A DNA stretch of 56,019 nucleotides, from the NCBI GenBank assembly GCA_017935365.1, contig JAGBHT010000043.1, positions 1 to 56,019 of the forward strand, read 5' to 3'. Position numbers and translations under genes: made by a program. This document shows, in pieces, positions 43,539 to 52,472 of the stretch. Origin of the DNA: Ruminiclostridium sp. GTDB lineage: Bacteria; Bacillota; Clostridia; Oscillospirales; Ruminococcaceae. Under the pieces are notes generated by a model. The model saw nothing but the letters and a program-made list of their open reading frames with translations. It did no database searches and had not been told where the DNA came from. Positions within the stretch are counted from its first letter, which is position 1, and every line of letters begins with the position of its first letter.

Positions 43539-43552
43539 TTTGATGCCCCTCC

Positions 43553-44311
43553 TTATTCTCCGAGATATGCCGTGATAACTTCAGGATTGTTGAGTACATC
43601 AGAGGTCTTACCCTGACATAACAGCTGTCCGAAGTTAAGCACCGACAGCTTCTCGCATATACCCGATACAAGCGTCATATCGTGTTCGATAAGAAGTACG
43701 GTCATATCAAAATTATCTCTTACAAAACGGATAGTGTTCATAAGCTCAACCGTTTCGTTGGGGTTCATACCTGCGGCAGGCTCATCAAGCAGTAACAGCT
43801 TAGGCTCTGTAGCAAGCGCTCTTGCGATCTCAAGCTTTCTCTGGTCGCCGTAGGGCAGGTTTGACGCTAAGAAATCAGCTTTATCGTCAAGCTCAAAAAC
43901 GTGGAGCAGCTCCATTGCCTTCTTGTCCATTTCCTTTTCGGTCGAGAAGAAACGGGGAAGTCTGAACACACCCTCTGCAGTGCTGTACTTGTAGTGGTTG
44001 TGAAGTCCGACCTTAACGTTATCAAGTACGCTCATTTCCTTGAACAGTCTTATATTCTGGAATGTACGGGCGATACCTGCACGGTTTATATCTCTTGTAG
44101 ATTTTCCTGTTATGTTTTCACCGTCAAGAGTGATAACACCCTTAGAGGGCTTGTATACTCCTGTCAGCATATTGAACACGGTAGTCTTACCTGCGCCGTT
44201 AGGACCGATAAGTCCGTAAAGCTCGCCCTTTTCGATTGAAACATTGAATTCGTCAACAGCTCTCAGACCGCCGAATGATATTCCTAAATTCTTTACTTCA
44301 AGAAGTGCCAT
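43553..44311 (-). CDS. livG: Branched-chain amino acid ABC transporter ATP-binding protein LivG
   Basis: ABC ATPase of 252 residues. Walker A is GPNGAGKTTVFNMLTG; LivG-type AGIARTFQNIRLFKEMSVLDNV, signature LPYGDQRKLEIARAL, and Walker B LLLLDEPAAGMNP are all present. It is the second ATPase subunit of the transporter, two bases after livM, so translation is coupled. Confidence 0.96.
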   Translation of the reverse strand: MALLEVKNLGISFGGLRAVDEFNVSIEKGELYGLIGPNGAGKTTVFNMLTGVYKPSKGVITLDGENITGKSTRDINRAGIARTFQNIRLFKEMSVLDNVKVGLHNHYKYSTAEGVFRLPRFFSTEKEMDKKAMELLHVFELDDKADFLASNLPYGDQRKLEIARALATEPKLLLLDEPAAGMNPNETVELMNTIRFVRDNFDMTVLLIEHDMTLVSGICEKLSVLNFGQLLCQGKTSDVLNNPEVITAYLGE

Positions 44312-44313
44312 AA

Positions 44314-45423
44314 TTACTTGACCTCCTTTTCAGCCGTGTCTTTACGTTTGAAAATCTTCAGCACCATACCTTTGAGCTTTCCGAAATTCGTTACGATAAA
44401 TGTTCTTGCCTTTTCGTTTGATGTGAGTATCATCATAACGATAAGAACGATTGAGTAGATGAGCATTCTGTAGCTGTTGATGCTTCTGAGAAGCTCGGGG
44501 ATAAGCGTTAAGATGATTGCTGCAATTACACTGCCTCTGATATTACCGATACCGCCGAGAACAACGAATACCAGAATCAGTATCGACAGGTTGTAGTCGA
44601 ACTTTGAGGCCTGTAATGTAGAGTAGTTGTGTGAGTACAGAGCACCGGCTATACCTGCAAGGAAAGCAGTGAGTGCAAATGTTATCAGCTTGTACTTCGT
44701 TATGTTAAGGCCTACGGATTCTGTGGCTATTGAGTTGTCACGGATAGCCTTTACCGCTCTGCCTGTTCTTGAGTTGATGTAGTTATAAGAGATGATGAGC
44801 GTTATCAGAAGCAGGATGAAGCCTACAACGAATGAAGAATCATTCGGCACGCCCTTTACACCGAGCGCTCCTCTTATTATTTCGGTGCCGTCTGCTTCCA
44901 GATTCATATCAGCCTGATTGAGCGCAATATGAAGACCCTTGCTGTCTATACCTACATAGAGCGCCGCAAATACATTCTTGATTATTTCGCCGAATGCAAG
45001 CGTTACGATAGCAAGATAGTCGCCGTTGAGTCTTAATACGGGAATTCCTATCAGTATGCCGAATATAGCGGCGAAGATACCGCCGACAAGTATAGCGAGC
45101 GGAAAACGCACCCATTCGACAAGTATCGTTTCTTTTGTAGCTATAGAGAACAGTGCGCTGGCGTAGGCACCTACGCACATAAAGCCTGCCTGTCCTAAGC
45201 TAAGTTCACCGAGTATACCTACCGTGAGGTTGAGCGATACTGCAAGTATCGAGTATACGCAAAGCGGAACTAAAAGTCCGTCTATCTGACTTGAAACGTT
45301 GCCTGTCGATGAAAGTATCATCATAATGACAAAGACAACCGTAACCATGATATATGTCGTGAAGCTCTTTTTCGTCTGTGGCTTCAGCATTTTCGTTTTT
45401 GCCAAGGCTGTTTTATTATTCAC
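44314..45423 (-). CDS. livM: Branched-chain amino acid ABC transporter permease LivM
   Basis: Permease of about 369 residues with eight or more membrane segments. Landmarks are LGELSLGQAGFMCVGAYASA, LRLNGDYLAIVTLAFGEII, the cytoplasmic loop SRTGRAVKAIRDNSIATESVGLN, and VFVVLGGIGNIRGSVIAA. A GTG at 45423 was preferred over a TTG at 45432 because AAGGGA is then at proper spacing; the start is uncertain by a few residues. The C-terminus is lysine-rich. It pairs with LivH upstream. Confidence 0.93.
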   Translation of the reverse strand: MNNKTALAKTKMLKPQTKKSFTTYIMVTVVFVIMMILSSTGNVSSQIDGLLVPLCVYSILAVSLNLTVGILGELSLGQAGFMCVGAYASALFSIATKETILVEWVRFPLAILVGGIFAAIFGILIGIPVLRLNGDYLAIVTLAFGEIIKNVFAALYVGIDSKGLHIALNQADMNLEADGTEIIRGALGVKGVPNDSSFVVGFILLLITLIISYNYINSRTGRAVKAIRDNSIATESVGLNITKYKLITFALTAFLAGIAGALYSHNYSTLQASKFDYNLSILILVFVVLGGIGNIRGSVIAAIILTLIPELLRSINSYRMLIYSIVLIVMMILTSNEKARTFIVTNFGKLKGMVLKIFKRKDTAEKEVK

Positions 45424-45444
45424 AAAAACCAATCCCTTCTGTAA

Positions 45445-46326
45445 TTATACTTTTTCTCTTACCTTCTTGCCAAGTATTCCCGTAGGCTTTATGATAAGAA
45501 CGAGAATAAGCACTGCAAAAACGATAGCGTCGGAGAGCTGAGGTGAAATGTATGCTCTGCCGAGTATTTCGATAACACCGATCAGGATACCGCCGATCAT
45601 AGCTCCTGGTACCGAACCGATACCGCCGAATACCGCCGCAACGAAAGCCTTGATACCGGGCATTGCACCTGTTGTGTTCTGAAGCGTCGGATAAGCCGAG
45701 CAGAGAAGTGCGCCGGCAATCGCTGCAAGTCCCGAACCGATGGCAAAAGTAAGTGAGATGGTTCTGTTTATGTTTATGCCCATAAGCTGTGCCGCATCCT
45801 TATCTTCCGATACCGCAAGCATTGCACGGCCGCTTTTCGTCTTGTTTATGAAGAGCGAAAGACCGATAACGATAAGTATCGAAACGACGATAGCGACTAT
45901 CGCTTCACCTGTGATGACCACCTGTCCGTCAAAGAGCGATATGCTCGGAACATTTACTACCGAGGTGAAGTTAACAGGCTTTTCACCGAACAGGAGTAAC
46001 GCTGAATTCTGAAGGAAATAGCTTACGCCTATTGCAGTGATAAGTACAGACAGCGAGGTCGCCTGTCTTAAGGGCTTGTACGCAATCTTTTCAATCACGA
46101 TACCAAGTACGGTACATACGATAACCGCAATAAGTACGGAAAGGTACGGATTGATACTGAAAGAGGTCATCGAATAGAAAATTACATATCCGCCGACCAT
46201 GATTACATCGCCGTGAGCAAAGTTAAGCATTTTGGCTATACCGTATACCAGCGTATAGCCGAGTGCGATTACGGCATATATGCTGCCAAGGCTTATGCCG
46301 TTTATGAGGTTATTGAGAAAACCCAT
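45445..46326 (-). CDS. livH: Branched-chain amino acid ABC transporter permease LivH
   Basis: Permease of 293 residues with about eight membrane helices. Family landmarks are NGISLGSIYAVIALGYTLVYGIAKMLNFAHGD (shared across LivH proteins), ISVLITAIGVSYFLQN, SEDKDAAQLMGIN and AFVAAVFGGIGSVPGAMIGG written here in short overlapping parts. AAGGAAGG precedes the ATG. It is the first gene of livHMGF and has its own SigA promoter, separate from livJ. Confidence 0.95.
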   Translation of the reverse strand: MGFLNNLINGISLGSIYAVIALGYTLVYGIAKMLNFAHGDVIMVGGYVIFYSMTSFSINPYLSVLIAVIVCTVLGIVIEKIAYKPLRQATSLSVLITAIGVSYFLQNSALLLFGEKPVNFTSVVNVPSISLFDGQVVITGEAIVAIVVSILIVIGLSLFINKTKSGRAMLAVSEDKDAAQLMGININRTISLTFAIGSGLAAIAGALLCSAYPTLQNTTGAMPGIKAFVAAVFGGIGSVPGAMIGGILIGVIEILGRAYISPQLSDAIVFAVLILVLIIKPTGILGKKVREKV

Positions 46327-46364
46327 TTATAACATCCTTCCTTAGTGAAGTTCTAATACTATTT

Positions 46365-46393
46365 ATTATATCACACGGCATAACCGTTTGCAA
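46365..46393 (-). promoter_or_regulatory. SigA-type promoter of livHMGF
   Basis: On the minus strand: TTGCAA (46393-46388), a 17-nt spacer, and TATAAT (46370-46365). It allows the permease operon to be transcribed independently of livJ. Confidence 0.75.
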
Positions 46394-46410
46394 CATTTTT
46401 TTGCATAAAA

Positions 46411-46443
46411 TTCAAAACCCGACAAGCCGGAGCCTGTCGGGTC
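46411..46443 (-). terminator. Intrinsic terminator after livJ
   Basis: Eight-base-pair stem ACCCGACA/TGTCGGGT followed on the minus strand by TTTTGAATTTTA. It lies between livJ and the livH promoter. As in other binding-protein-dependent systems, it would favour excess binding protein over permease. Confidence 0.8.
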
Positions 46444-46472
46444 TTAAAATGATTTATGTTTTATACCGGTTA

Positions 46473-47684
46473 TCAGTTGTCAAGAGCAGCGTAGTTGCCG
46501 TCTTTGATAACAACAGCCTTAGGTGACTTTGAAACTTCGCCGTTGGCATTCCACTTCATGCCTGTACCTGTAAGACCGTCATAGCTGAAATCAGCTGCTG
46601 TGATACCTGTCTTGAGCTTTTCGCAGATGTCTGATGCGCTCATATCGCCTGTGATGTTCTGGCTTTCGATGAGCTTGGCAAGAATCTTTACGCCATCATA
46701 AGCGTCTGCTGCGAACTGGTTGGGAGTTTCGTCATTGTAAGCTGCCTTATAAGCCTTAACGAAGTCCTGTGTAGCCTGATCCTTTGAATCTGCTGCGAAA
46801 GGTGTTAGGAGCATAACGCCTTCTGCAAGTGAAGTATCGAAGTTCTTGATAGATGTAAGACCGTCAAGACCGTCACAACCGAAGAACTTGGGTGCGAAGC
46901 CTGCGTTCTTGCTCTGTGTGAGGATAAGTGAAGCCTGCTGATAGTAGATGGGAAGGAACACAAGCTCTGCGCCCTTGTTCTTGCAGTCAGCTATCTGAGC
47001 AGAGAAGTCTGTCTTGCTGTCCTTTGTGAATGACTGTTCGGAAACAAGCTCAAGACCCTTTGCAGCGGCCTCAGTCTTGAATGCGTTGTAGATACCAGAA
47101 GAATAAGCGTCTGAACTGTCGTAGATAACGCCGATCTTTGTAGCAACCTTGTTGTCTGCTATATAGTCAGCAGATGCTTTACCCTGGTTAGGATCTGTAA
47201 AGCAGATCTGGAAGCAGTTGTCGTTAGCGATAACGTCCTGTGCAGATGCAGAGGGTGTGAACTGGAATATGTTATCCTGCTTTGACTTGTCAACTACAGC
47301 AAGGCATGAACCTGTTGTAACTGTGCCGAGTAATATCTGCATACCCTGATCCTTCAGTGTGTTGTAAGCATTAACTGCCTTATCGCCCGAGTCAGCCTCA
47401 TCGTCTTCAAATACGAGCTTCAGCTTGTTGCCGTTTACACCGCCTGCAGCGTTTACTTCGTCAACTGCAAGCTGGATAGCGTTCTTAACGCCGACGCCGT
47501 ACTGTGCAGCATCACCTGTAAGAGGACCGCTACCGCCGATAACGATAGTCTTTTCACCCTCGGCTACGCTTGTAGATCCGCCTACTTCACCGCTGGTTGC
47601 ATTGTTTGATGAACAACCTGCAAATGCTGTAACTGCCATTGTTGCGGCAGTTGCCATTGCAAGAACTCTTTTAAAATTCTTCAT
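46473..47684 (-). CDS. livJ: Branched-chain amino acid ABC transporter substrate-binding lipoprotein
   Basis: Periplasmic-binding-protein type 1 of 403 residues with a lipobox at AFAGC (Cys24) followed by a Ser/Gly/Thr-rich tether. The Leu/Ile/Val-binding fold is shown by GPLTGDAAQYGVGVKNAIQL, VNAAGGVNGNKLKLV, ILLGTVTTGSCLAV and FTDPNQGKASADYI. The ATG at 47684 was chosen because AAGGAG precedes it and gives a proper signal peptide; the frame is open further upstream. It is monocistronic and upstream of livHMGF. The exact ligand (leucine, isoleucine, valine or another small molecule) is unproven. Confidence 0.95.
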   Translation of the reverse strand: MKNFKRVLAMATAATMAVTAFAGCSSNNATSGEVGGSTSVAEGEKTIVIGGSGPLTGDAAQYGVGVKNAIQLAVDEVNAAGGVNGNKLKLVFEDDEADSGDKAVNAYNTLKDQGMQILLGTVTTGSCLAVVDKSKQDNIFQFTPSASAQDVIANDNCFQICFTDPNQGKASADYIADNKVATKIGVIYDSSDAYSSGIYNAFKTEAAAKGLELVSEQSFTKDSKTDFSAQIADCKNKGAELVFLPIYYQQASLILTQSKNAGFAPKFFGCDGLDGLTSIKNFDTSLAEGVMLLTPFAADSKDQATQDFVKAYKAAYNDETPNQFAADAYDGVKILAKLIESQNITGDMSASDICEKLKTGITAADFSYDGLTGTGMKWNANGEVSKSPKAVVIKDGNYAALDN

Positions 47685-47747
47685 TTTAAATCTCTCCTTG
47701 TACTGATTTGTATGCTTTTGAACATACACATTTATCTTTACTCGCTT

Positions 47748-47776
47748 ATATTAACACGGTTTTGCAAGTTTGTCAA
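47748..47776 (-). promoter_or_regulatory. SigA-type promoter of livJ with flanking inverted repeat
   Basis: On the minus strand: TTGACA (47776-47771), a 17-nt spacer, and TAATAT (47753-47748). An 11-bp inverted repeat, TTTGCAAGTTT (47761-47771) and AAACTTGCAAA (47796-47806), has one arm in the spacer against the -35 box. A smaller palindrome GTGAA/TTCAC lies between the arms (47778-47789). Confidence 0.72.
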
Positions 47777-47913
47777 GGTGAAAATTCACAAAAATAAACT
47801 TGCAAATTTGCTTTATTGTTGTCATTTAGTAAAGTTTATGGTTATATCTGTTTAATCTGTAACCGTTTTGTAGTATAATCCCACAAAAATTTGATGATAT
47901 TCACATTTTGCGA

Positions 47914-47942
47914 TTGACTTATACTACTCTAATTGATATAAT
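47914..47942 (+). promoter_or_regulatory. SigA-type promoter ahead of the decayed lipoprotein gene
   Basis: TTGACT (47914-47919), a 17-nt spacer, and TATAAT (47937-47942), about 60 bases upstream of the ATG at 48004. The promoter is intact although the gene is broken. Confidence 0.75.
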
Positions 47943-48003
47943 TATATCGATTACAACGAAAACAATTTTCGCTTGATTTTTATTTGTTTCAGGAGTAAAG
48001 CTT

Positions 48004-51000
48004 ATGAAAAAAAGAATTCTCAGACGCGTTATTGCGGCGGTGCTTTCGGTATCAATGCTGATGCCGGTTTTACTTCTTACCGCCTGCAGTAACAGTGAAC
48101 TTCCGGATAAAAACTGGGAGATATCAGAAGAGGACACCTCTTCGGTAAAAGAACTTACAGCCGCCGCTGTGTACAGTGACGGAAAAGTTTCAGTCACACT
48201 TACATCATCGGACGAATGCTTTGACGATAATGTAGCGTCCAACGATATATATTTTATGGAATAAAACTCTTCCGATGCCGTAAAAAATGCAGATGACTGC
48301 ACTTCTTCCGTTTCGGACGAATCAACGGTAATTGACATTATTTCAGAAGATTCCGGCAGTGAAAACACTTCCGGCAACTGTATAAGAAAACTTGATGTTG
48401 AAAGAAAATCAACTAAAGAACTTGTACTTACAGCGGATACGGTTTCCGACAATGCGGCATATTATATAGCCGTACACAAGGACGCAATCACAGACGGAAA
48501 ATACGCCGAAGCGATAGCAACCACTTTCAGCAACGTTCAGTCGTATGACATAACGCTTGACAAGAGCTATGCCATTTCCGCTTTGAGAATAATCTCGTAA
48601 TTACAATTCCGAAGGATTGCTTCGGGGACGGAACCGAAATCACTGCGGAAAAACTGATGCTCGGCGGTGTATTCGACGGTATGGGCATAGATAATGTTTC
48701 CGTCAAGGATAATAAAGTTGAGCTGAGCCTTTCCGGTAAGGCAAATACAGACGGCGACGGTACTGTTACCTTTATTTCCGATGCCGGTGATGTCACATTG
48801 ATAACAGTACCCGTGTTATCAACCGTAGCAAGAGTCGACGGAAAATCCTACAGATACGAGGACGGGAAACTGTATTTCGACATTGTGCTGATTGACGATG
48901 AATATGACGAATTTACGGACAAGGCAGACGGCAATATAAAAGTAGATGTTAAGTCCGCTGAGATAGTAAAACTGTCCGATGACAAGAAAAACGCAACTGT
49001 GGCTTTCGCCACACAGGCAAAAGATATAGATAGCGCTCTTGAAGAGTTCAGGGACAAAAAAGTAACCGTTCTTGCGGATGCAGTATCTGTCGGTATGGAC
49101 TGTGAAGCAAGCATCAATGTCATTGACGCTTACATCTCAGCTTATGCTACAAATGCCGACCTTTACGGAAACTATGTTGACATTGCGTTCGATCTATATA
49201 TAAATGAAGGCACGGCATCAGAAATCACCAAGGATAAGATTGCCCTAGACGGAGATTTTTCCGGTAATGATATAACATCGGTTGAAAAGGTTTCGGATAC
49301 ATATTATAAAATAAACATCAGAGTTGATACAAGTAACGGTATTCTCGTCATGAACGACGGAATGATTTATGGTATTCTCAGCCTTGCCGATGGCAGTCTT
49401 ATGAATACCCGTGGTACAAAATCCGATGATACATCGTGTATACTGTACGCCGTTGTAAGCAACGGTGAGCTCTTACCCTTTGAGTTCGGTGATGTTCTTA
49501 AAAAAGTACAGCTTGTACTTGATTCTGCACAGCTTTTCGGACTTCCTACAGGCCCTGTAAGCAAAATCTCTGAAATGTTCGGCGAATATGCCGATAAGGC
49601 TGATACCCTCACTTCACTTGCCGAAAATTGTCTGGGGATTGCCGGAATAATCGATGACTGTGATGATGTTGACAAGATACTGGATGCTATCAAGGATCTC
49701 AATGACAGTATCGAACAGCTCGGCTATGATATTTCCAATGTTGAGCATATGATCCGGCAGTGCGATATCAGAATGCGTGAAGCATTTGATAAACAACGCT
49801 ATATTTCTTACCGTGATGCATGGAAATCGTTCACTAACGGTCCTATGAAGGAAATGACCAATATAATGGATGAGTTCAGGATCGAGTACAACAATTATCT
49901 TGTCACATTCATGAAGAATACAGGCTACTCCGACAGCTACACGGGTGATGTCAACAACGGCACACTTAATGTTTTCCTCCATACCGATAACAGAGGTGTA
50001 GAATTGCCGAGCGTCGGAAACGAAAAATTCTCCCTTTATTACAGCGAAACAAAGCTGGATAAATTCGTATTCAGTCCGGGACATATGACGCAGGCCTGCA
50101 AGGAAGAAAACAAGGGTGGCTATACCGATCCGATAGCACTTATACTGAATGATCCCGAATACAAGGCGGCACTCGAAAAGTTCAATAAGGAAAACAACCT
50201 GTCGCTCACGGACAAACAGATGCGTACAGCGTTTGAAACGCAGGCATCGGCTTATGCTATGAGCAAGATAGATCCGAAGAAAATAAATACTGCTTACAAT
50301 AACTTCATGAATGCACTGAATGAAGATGACCTTATGCTCGGAAATACGATGAACATCTATATCTCTATGCTTTCGTGCTTTTACAATTTCCAGAGTGAAG
50401 CCGGCGACAACATACTCTATATGCAGAATTTCCTTATAGGCTACACGATAAGGGTAACATCATTCGCAATCTGGTTCAATCCGGGTTATGACAGAAAGTC
50501 GAATCCCATACTTACACAGTACGAAACAGCTATGAAAATGCTCGAAAAGGACTATCTCCACGATACAAGCCGGTATGTCTACACACCAGGCGATCCGAAC
50601 AAAAACGTACCTTCCGGTTATATCAGAATTTATGACTATTATGACTGGTCTTATGCAACAAATGATAAAGTGCGTGTGATAATGAAATCAGTCGAAGGCG
50701 ACAAGTACAGCGGCAATAAGAATTGCCTTGTTCAGAGCGATACCATACAGCTTATGCAGAAACGCTACGCACCATAAAAGAAAGCGGACGTACAACATAT
50801 GAGACATTCGGCGAATACTTTATAAATTCGGGAGCTGTTCCGTCTGAATACAGAGATATGATAAATGATCAAACATATTTTGCTACAGATGTGTTCAGCA
50901 AAGATAACGATGCGAAACTCGAAGGCGGATACACCTGCACGAGCAAATTCTACCCTGATTCATATTTCTGTGAAAAAGGACAGACTTATGATGTGAGCGG

Positions 51001-51355
51001 TTCATTCGGCTATAAGGGTAAGGCAAGTTCAAAATATATCAATGGCAGAAGCAGCAGGTATATGAATACATATACGCTTGGAAATGTCGAAAGTACCGAA
51101 GAAATAAAGATAAGCTCATGGCTTAAATACAGCGAGAACCATTTCTGGTGGAGAACGCCCGAATCATATACTTTCTCAAAAACATATGTAGCTGATTATG
51201 CACTGTTCAGACAGGGTAATATCCCTGTATTCGCCGATTACACATCAGGCGATTATTCCGCAAAGATGGCAAAGCTTTACAAGCACGATTCCAATCTGTA
51301 CGATTTTTCACGCGGCAAATATGTGAGAACGGATACCCTTTACGATAAAAATTGA
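48004..51355 (+). pseudogene. Large secreted lipoprotein gene, broken by one stop and two frameshifts
   Basis: A coding stretch of about 1115 codons. It begins with a ribosome site (AGGAG), a signal peptide and a lipobox (LLTAC, Cys28). An in-frame TAA at 48262-48264 is followed by continued coding in the same frame to 48600 (for example ELVLTADTVSDNAAYYIAV, resembling a bacterial Ig-like fold). The reading frame then shifts near 48580-48600 into a long segment ending at 50777, and shifts again near 50760 into the final segment ending at 51355. The three segments together look like one extracytoplasmic protein; the family was not recognised. Promoter and terminator are intact. A sequencing error is less likely with three separate lesions. 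Confidence 0.75.
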
Positions 51356-51367
51356 TAAAAACAGTTA

Positions 51368-51402
51368 CTGCCTGCATCGTTCCGGTGCAGGCAGATTTTT
51401 TA
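51368..51402 (+). terminator. Intrinsic terminator after the broken lipoprotein gene
   Basis: Nine-base-pair perfect stem CTGCCTGCA/TGCAGGCAG with a 9-nt loop, followed by a run of T residues. Confidence 0.85.
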
Positions 51403-51414
51403 TTCACAATATAC

Positions 51415-51443
51415 TTGAAATGTCAACAGAAACGTGCTATACT
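51415..51443 (+). promoter_or_regulatory. SigA-type promoter of the DtxR/MntR-type regulator
   Basis: TTGAAA (51415-51420), a 17-nt spacer, and TATACT (51438-51443), 46 bases before the ATG at 51490. Confidence 0.72.
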
Positions 51444-51489
51444 TATAAAAATATACAAAATCCTTAAAAAGGACAGAAAGGATATAATC

Positions 51490-51867
51490 ATGCAGATACA
51501 CGAATCGGCAGAGGACTACCTCGAATCCGTACTTATATTAAAAAATCAGCTTGGAAATGTAAGGTCGATCGATATAGTAAACTATTTCGACTATTCAAAA
51601 CCCAGCATCAGTGTAGCTATGAAAAATCTCCGTATGAACGGTTACGTTACCGTTGATTCAAAGGGATATATCGAGCTTACAGAAAAGGGAAGTGAAATAG
51701 CTAACAAGATGTACGAGCGCCATACGCTCATTACAAAATGGCTGACAGCACTCGGAGTTGACGAGAAGATAGCTGTTGAAGATGCCTGCCGCATCGAACA
51801 CGTCATCAGCGAAGAAAGCTTTGAGGCTATCAAAAAGCACATTCCCGCAAAAACGAAAAGTGAATAA
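51490..51867 (+). CDS. DtxR/MntR-family metal-dependent repressor
   Basis: A 125-residue regulator with an N-terminal winged helix (IVNYFDYSKPSISVAMKNL) and a dimerisation domain, without the C-terminal SH3-like domain of DtxR. Candidate metal ligands are Asp9, Glu12, His78, Cys100, Glu103 and His104. The aspartate at position 9 is MntR-like, whereas the cysteine in DACRIEH corresponds to the DtxR/IdeR site, where MntR of Bacillus has glutamate. The metal (Mn or Fe) is therefore uncertain. The ATG at 51490 was chosen over an upstream open extension because AAAGGA precedes it. It is monocistronic with its own promoter. Confidence 0.9.
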   Translation: MQIHESAEDYLESVLILKNQLGNVRSIDIVNYFDYSKPSISVAMKNLRMNGYVTVDSKGYIELTEKGSEIANKMYERHTLITKWLTALGVDEKIAVEDACRIEHVISEESFEAIKKHIPAKTKSE

Positions 51868-51871
51868 CCTG

Positions 51872-51893
51872 TAACGCCGCACCGCCGGCGTTA
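51872..51893 (+). terminator. Hairpin after the metal regulator gene
   Basis: Eight-base-pair stem TAACGCCG/CGGCGTTA with a 6-nt loop just after the stop codon; the tail is TATTTGTG, so termination may be weak. Confidence 0.5.
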
Positions 51894-51974
51894 TATTTGT
51901 GCATATCATAAAGGTATATGAATAAACCTTCCGGCATATCATAAAACATACCGGAAACAAGGCGGTGATGCGTT

Positions 51975-52262
51975 ATGATGTGCCATTTCAGCGATATAAG
52001 ATGTAAAGAAGTGATCAGCATAAAATCAGGCTGTCGTATAGGATTTGTCGATGATGTCGAGATCGATTCCTGCACGGCAAAGATCTGCCGTATCATAGTT
52101 TACGGCAAAAGCCGCTGTTTCGGTCTGTTCGGCAGGGAAGAGGACATATTCATCAACTGGACTGATATCGAGATAATCGGTGAAGATACGATACTTGTCG
52201 GCTGTGATTTTCCACATCAGCCAAAACGAAAAGGCGTATTGCTCAAAAATTTGTTTAAATAA
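51975..52262 (+). CDS. YlmC/YmxH family sporulation-associated PRC-barrel protein
   Basis: A 95-residue single PRC-barrel-like protein of the YlmC/YmxH family, found in endospore formers. Landmarks are the N-terminal FSDIRCKEVISIKSGCRIGF, DVEIDSCTAKICRIIVYG, and WTDIEIIGEDTILV. The function is poorly defined; Bacillus YmxH is in the sporulation regulon. A GGCGGTGA ribosome site precedes the ATG; a second ATG follows directly. A 12-bp direct repeat GCATATCATAAA (51901, 51934) lies upstream and may be regulatory. Confidence 0.85.
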   Translation: MMCHFSDIRCKEVISIKSGCRIGFVDDVEIDSCTAKICRIIVYGKSRCFGLFGREEDIFINWTDIEIIGEDTILVGCDFPHQPKRKGVLLKNLFK

Positions 52263-52288
52263 CACAATAAAAATTTTCAGTCCGAATA

Positions 52289-52317
52289 TTGATTTGAAAC
52301 TCTTATTGTGATATAAT
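52289..52317 (+). promoter_or_regulatory. SigA-type promoter of the candidate small RNA
   Basis: TTGATT (52289-52294), a 17-nt spacer, and TATAAT (52312-52317). No ORF follows; the predicted start near 52323 is the first base of the outer stem of a compact four-way-junction fold. Confidence 0.7.
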
Positions 52318-52322
52318 AACTT

Positions 52323-52472
52323 CGGACAAAAATCCGCCGATAGCGGATTTTGCCGTGTCAAAACACGGCTGGCGGCACACCGCTTGTCCGAGAACATTTT
52401 AACATAAAAAACTTTTGCCAACAGGCAAAAGACGGCGTACCGCCGTGTCGGTCTTGACACCGGCTTATTTTT
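52323..52472 (+). ncRNA. Candidate structured small RNA upstream of rpsB
   Basis: Outer stem CGGACA/TGTCCG (52323-52328, 52385-52390) encloses three hairpins with almost no unpaired bases: AAAATCCGC/GCGGATTTT (52329-52351), GCCGTGT/ACACGGC (52352-52369) and GCGG/CCGC (52372-52383). After an A/T-rich spacer come CTTTTGCC/GGCAAAAG (52412-52431), ACGGC/GCCGT, and a bulged stem GCCGTGTC/GACACCGGC (52442-52464) followed by TTATTTTTA, which looks like an intrinsic terminator. A good promoter lies at 52289-52317, so this has the layout of an independent gene of about 150 nt. It does not match a tRNA, tmRNA or 6S RNA that I recognise. An array of repeat hairpins is the alternative. Confidence 0.55.

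Noticed and set aside
47760..47810. CodY box upstream of livJ
   Set aside because: Only one half-site (AATTTTC-like) is present; the perfect inverted repeat TTTGCAAGTTT explains the region better.
47919..48452. Long minus-strand open frame opposite the 5' part of the decayed lipoprotein gene
   Set aside because: It is Ser/Thr-rich, lacks a ribosome site and family motifs, and mirrors plus-strand coding sequence with signal peptide and promoter.
51901..51945. 12-bp direct repeat GCATATCATAAA as a metal-regulator operator
   Set aside because: The copies are direct, not palindromic, and are only two in number; left as a note under the YlmC/YmxH gene.
52323..52390. tRNA gene
   Set aside because: The cloverleaf-like fold lacks the T-loop consensus, a 7-nt anticodon loop and an acceptor end; loops are 4-5 nt.
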